DNA of 64,000 bases from Prevotella sp. (lineage in GTDB: Bacteria; Bacteroidota; Bacteroidia; Bacteroidales; Bacteroidaceae): positions 32,875 to 96,874 of the forward strand of contig JAFZRU010000031.1 of NCBI GenBank assembly GCA_017619755.1. The letters are read 5' to 3'. Every line of letters begins with the position of its first letter. The stretch's first letter is position 1. Position numbers and translations under genes: made by a program. A model generated the notes under the pieces. It was not told where the DNA came from. It searched no databases and saw only the letters and a list, made by a program, of their open reading frames with translations. Shown here in pieces: positions 63,018-64,000 of this stretch.

Positions 63018-63053
63018 AACAAAGCGGCGACCTTTCGAGGCCGCCGCTTTGTT
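63018..63053. terminator. Bidirectional terminator between converging genes
   Basis: 12-bp stem AACAAAGCGGCG/CGCCGCTTTGTT with an inner CCT/AGG pairing. T-rich on both sides; serves the 62021 gene (+) and the 63066 gene (-). Confidence 0.8.
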
Positions 63054-63065
63054 CTTCGTATGAAT

Positions 63066-63482
63066 TTAGTTGAGATAACTCATGACTTTCTCAAAATACC
63101 GCTGGGTCTTTCCCACCTTGTACCTGATGCCGCCCTGCCACATGCGAATGGCGCGCTCAACATTGTTGGAGGGGTTGTAATAAGACTGGATGATGACAAA
63201 CATCTCCTTTGACTTCTGCTTGCTGAAGCGGTCGTTGAGAGTGTATCTTTGTGGGCTGTTCCTGCGCTTGAGGATGTTGTTCACCTCATTCACCAAACAA
63301 GGGGCGATTTGCAGTGGGCCACAATAGATACCGTTGCGAGCGTTGCAGTTTCCACGGCTTTCAACCATCATAATGGCATCCACCACCGAACTCCAATCAT
63401 AATTGGATTTCTGAGCGGAAAGATTCGTTGAAAACGCAAGAAACGCAATCACTACAGAAACATACTTCAATGCTATCTTCAT
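63066..63482 (-). CDS. Exported lysozyme/transglycosylase-like protein
   Basis: 138 aa from the ATG at 63482, which starts a signal peptide (MKIALKYVSVVIAFLAFSTN). The mature part holds VDAIMMVESRGNCNARNGIYCGPLQIAP, the pattern of lysozyme-like lytic transglycosylases (E in VES as the catalytic acid, then GPLQI). Later WQGGIRYKVGKTQRYFEKV fits the same fold. Short for the family, so probably a single domain. Cleaves or binds peptidoglycan (inference). Confidence 0.75.
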   Translation of the reverse strand: MKIALKYVSVVIAFLAFSTNLSAQKSNYDWSSVVDAIMMVESRGNCNARNGIYCGPLQIAPCLVNEVNNILKRRNSPQRYTLNDRFSKQKSKEMFVIIQSYYNPSNNVERAIRMWQGGIRYKVGKTQRYFEKVMSYLN

Positions 63483-63617
63483 TATTACAAAATTTATGGA
63501 GCCATATAGAATAATCCCTGAAATACATGATGGAAACAACCATCGAAAGGCTCCTGTTAATACTTATGAGTACCCCTTCATGAAACGTGAAGAAAGCACT
63601 CTTTCATAAACACGATG

Positions 63618-63625
63618 CAAAGGTA
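63618..63625 (-). promoter_or_regulatory. Predicted -7 box (TACCTTTG) of the lysozyme-like gene
   Basis: TACCTTTG on the minus strand, about 135 nt upstream of the start. No clear -33 partner. No gene in the 63483-63716 gap. Confidence 0.55.
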
Positions 63626-63716
63626 CGAAAAAAGGGGCAAAAACTATCAATAAGTAGGAAAAATTGAACAATTTTAAGATTTGATAAGACTTATATAGAG
63701 ATTTTTTGATAAAAAA

Positions 63717-63738
63717 AAGCCGCTCCTTGGAGCGGCTT
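63717..63738 (-). terminator. Intrinsic terminator of the rRNA operon
   Basis: 10-bp stem AAGCCGCTCC/GGAGCGGCTT followed on the minus strand by a T8 run, just after the 5S gene. Confidence 0.92.
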
Positions 63739-63746
63739 GTCATAAA

Positions 63747-63859
63747 AAGGAGGCGGCGACCTACTCTCCCGCATTGCATTGCAGTACCATCGGCGCGGGC
63801 GGGCTTAACTTCTCTGTTCGGGATGGGAAGAGGTGGGACCCCGCCGCCATAACCACCTG
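63747..63859 (-). rRNA. rrf: 5S ribosomal RNA
   Basis: On the minus strand: GGTGGTTATGGCGGCGGGG at the 5' side, CACCTCTTCCCATCCCGAAC and AGAAGTTAAGCCC in the middle, and GGGAGAGTAGGTCGCCGCC at the 3' side, all standard 5S elements; the 5' and 3' ends pair (GGCGGCG/CGCCGCC). Ends are approximate to a few bases. Confidence 0.95.
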
Positions 63860-63976
63860 ATTGTCTCTTCCGGGACGCTACCGAGAGCGCCGCCGTGTGG
63901 GATGACATGGATGGAGGCAAGAACTGCGACTTCGGAAGAACGCGACTCCCGGAGGACGGCTGCAGGCACGGCCGGC

Positions 63977-64000
63977 GGGAAAGCTTTCGGGCAATTAGTA
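63977..64000 (-). rRNA. rrl: 23S ribosomal RNA, 3' end (partial)
   Basis: The last bases on the minus strand, TACTAATTGCCCGAAAGC, match the 3' tip of bacterial 23S rRNA (TACTAAT followed by a short closing helix). The gene continues past the window. The 23S-5S spacer is 63860-63976. Confidence 0.75.

Noticed and set aside
1-64000. tRNA genes
   Set aside because: I looked for GGTTCRAATCC-type T-arms in the intergenic regions and saw none that pair into a cloverleaf; a tRNAscan run would settle this.

Overview
The window is from a Bacteroidales chromosome, most likely Prevotella or a close relative. Supporting signs: a SusC/SusD glycan-uptake locus; promoters of the Bacteroidetes sigma-ABfr type (TTTG, 19-20 nt, TAnnTTTG) in front of many genes; lipoproteins with Bacteroidetes-style lipoboxes; small MKKxYxxPxT peptides; and C-terminal tails of the YDLQGR...IYI.(D/N)GRK type. 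No plasmid, prophage or integrative element is evident. The only mobile gene is a REP-associated tyrosine transposase inside its own palindromes.

Layout. 1-8.5 kb: one minus-strand operon around a 1029-aa tubulin/FtsZ-like GTPase with a membrane protein, a zinc-ribbon membrane protein and four exported proteins, behind a leader that can fold into a pseudoknot. 9.3-12.3 kb: a lipoprotein, then a HTH-like protein coupled to a membrane Ser/Thr kinase with an eightfold hexapeptide repeat. 12.6-15.4 kb: a nitronate monooxygenase-like enzyme, a MATE exporter with a probable leaderless mRNA, and a 26-aa membrane peptide with its own promoter and terminator. 15.6-24.5 kb: an arabinan-type polysaccharide utilization locus (SusC, SusD, surface binding lipoprotein, GH43). 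24.8-30.9 kb: the branched-chain amino acid operon ilvD-ilvB-ilvN-acyl-ACP thioesterase-ilvC. 31.2-38 kb: an oxidoreductase, a GH9 glycosidase and a large beta-helix protein. 38.1-40.8 kb: a sigma factor, tiny ORFs and a secreted protein. 41-41.7 kb: the transposase element. 41.8-48.7 kb: cell-wall and housekeeping genes (cdd, glmM, DHH phosphoesterase, nucleotidyltransferase, tyrosine phosphatase). 48.8-53.9 kb: an AraC regulator, a degenerate Fic protein, a possible peptide-maturation locus (two paralogous small peptides plus a signal-peptidase/PqqD fusion) and an orphan vsr. 53.9-63.5 kb: cysE, a double-esterase fusion, a UvrD-type helicase, mtgA, an OmpA lipoprotein, proS and a lysozyme-like protein. 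The right edge holds a 5S rRNA gene and the 3' tip of a 23S gene on the minus strand.

The two best candidates for undescribed biology are the tubulin-like operon (1-8.8 kb) and the peptide pair with its S26-PqqD fusion (51.4-52.9 kb). A third theme is a set of phased 9-bp and 10-bp microrepeats, mostly between genes and often starting at a stop codon. All calls come from reading the sequence without database searches; family names rest on motif recognition.
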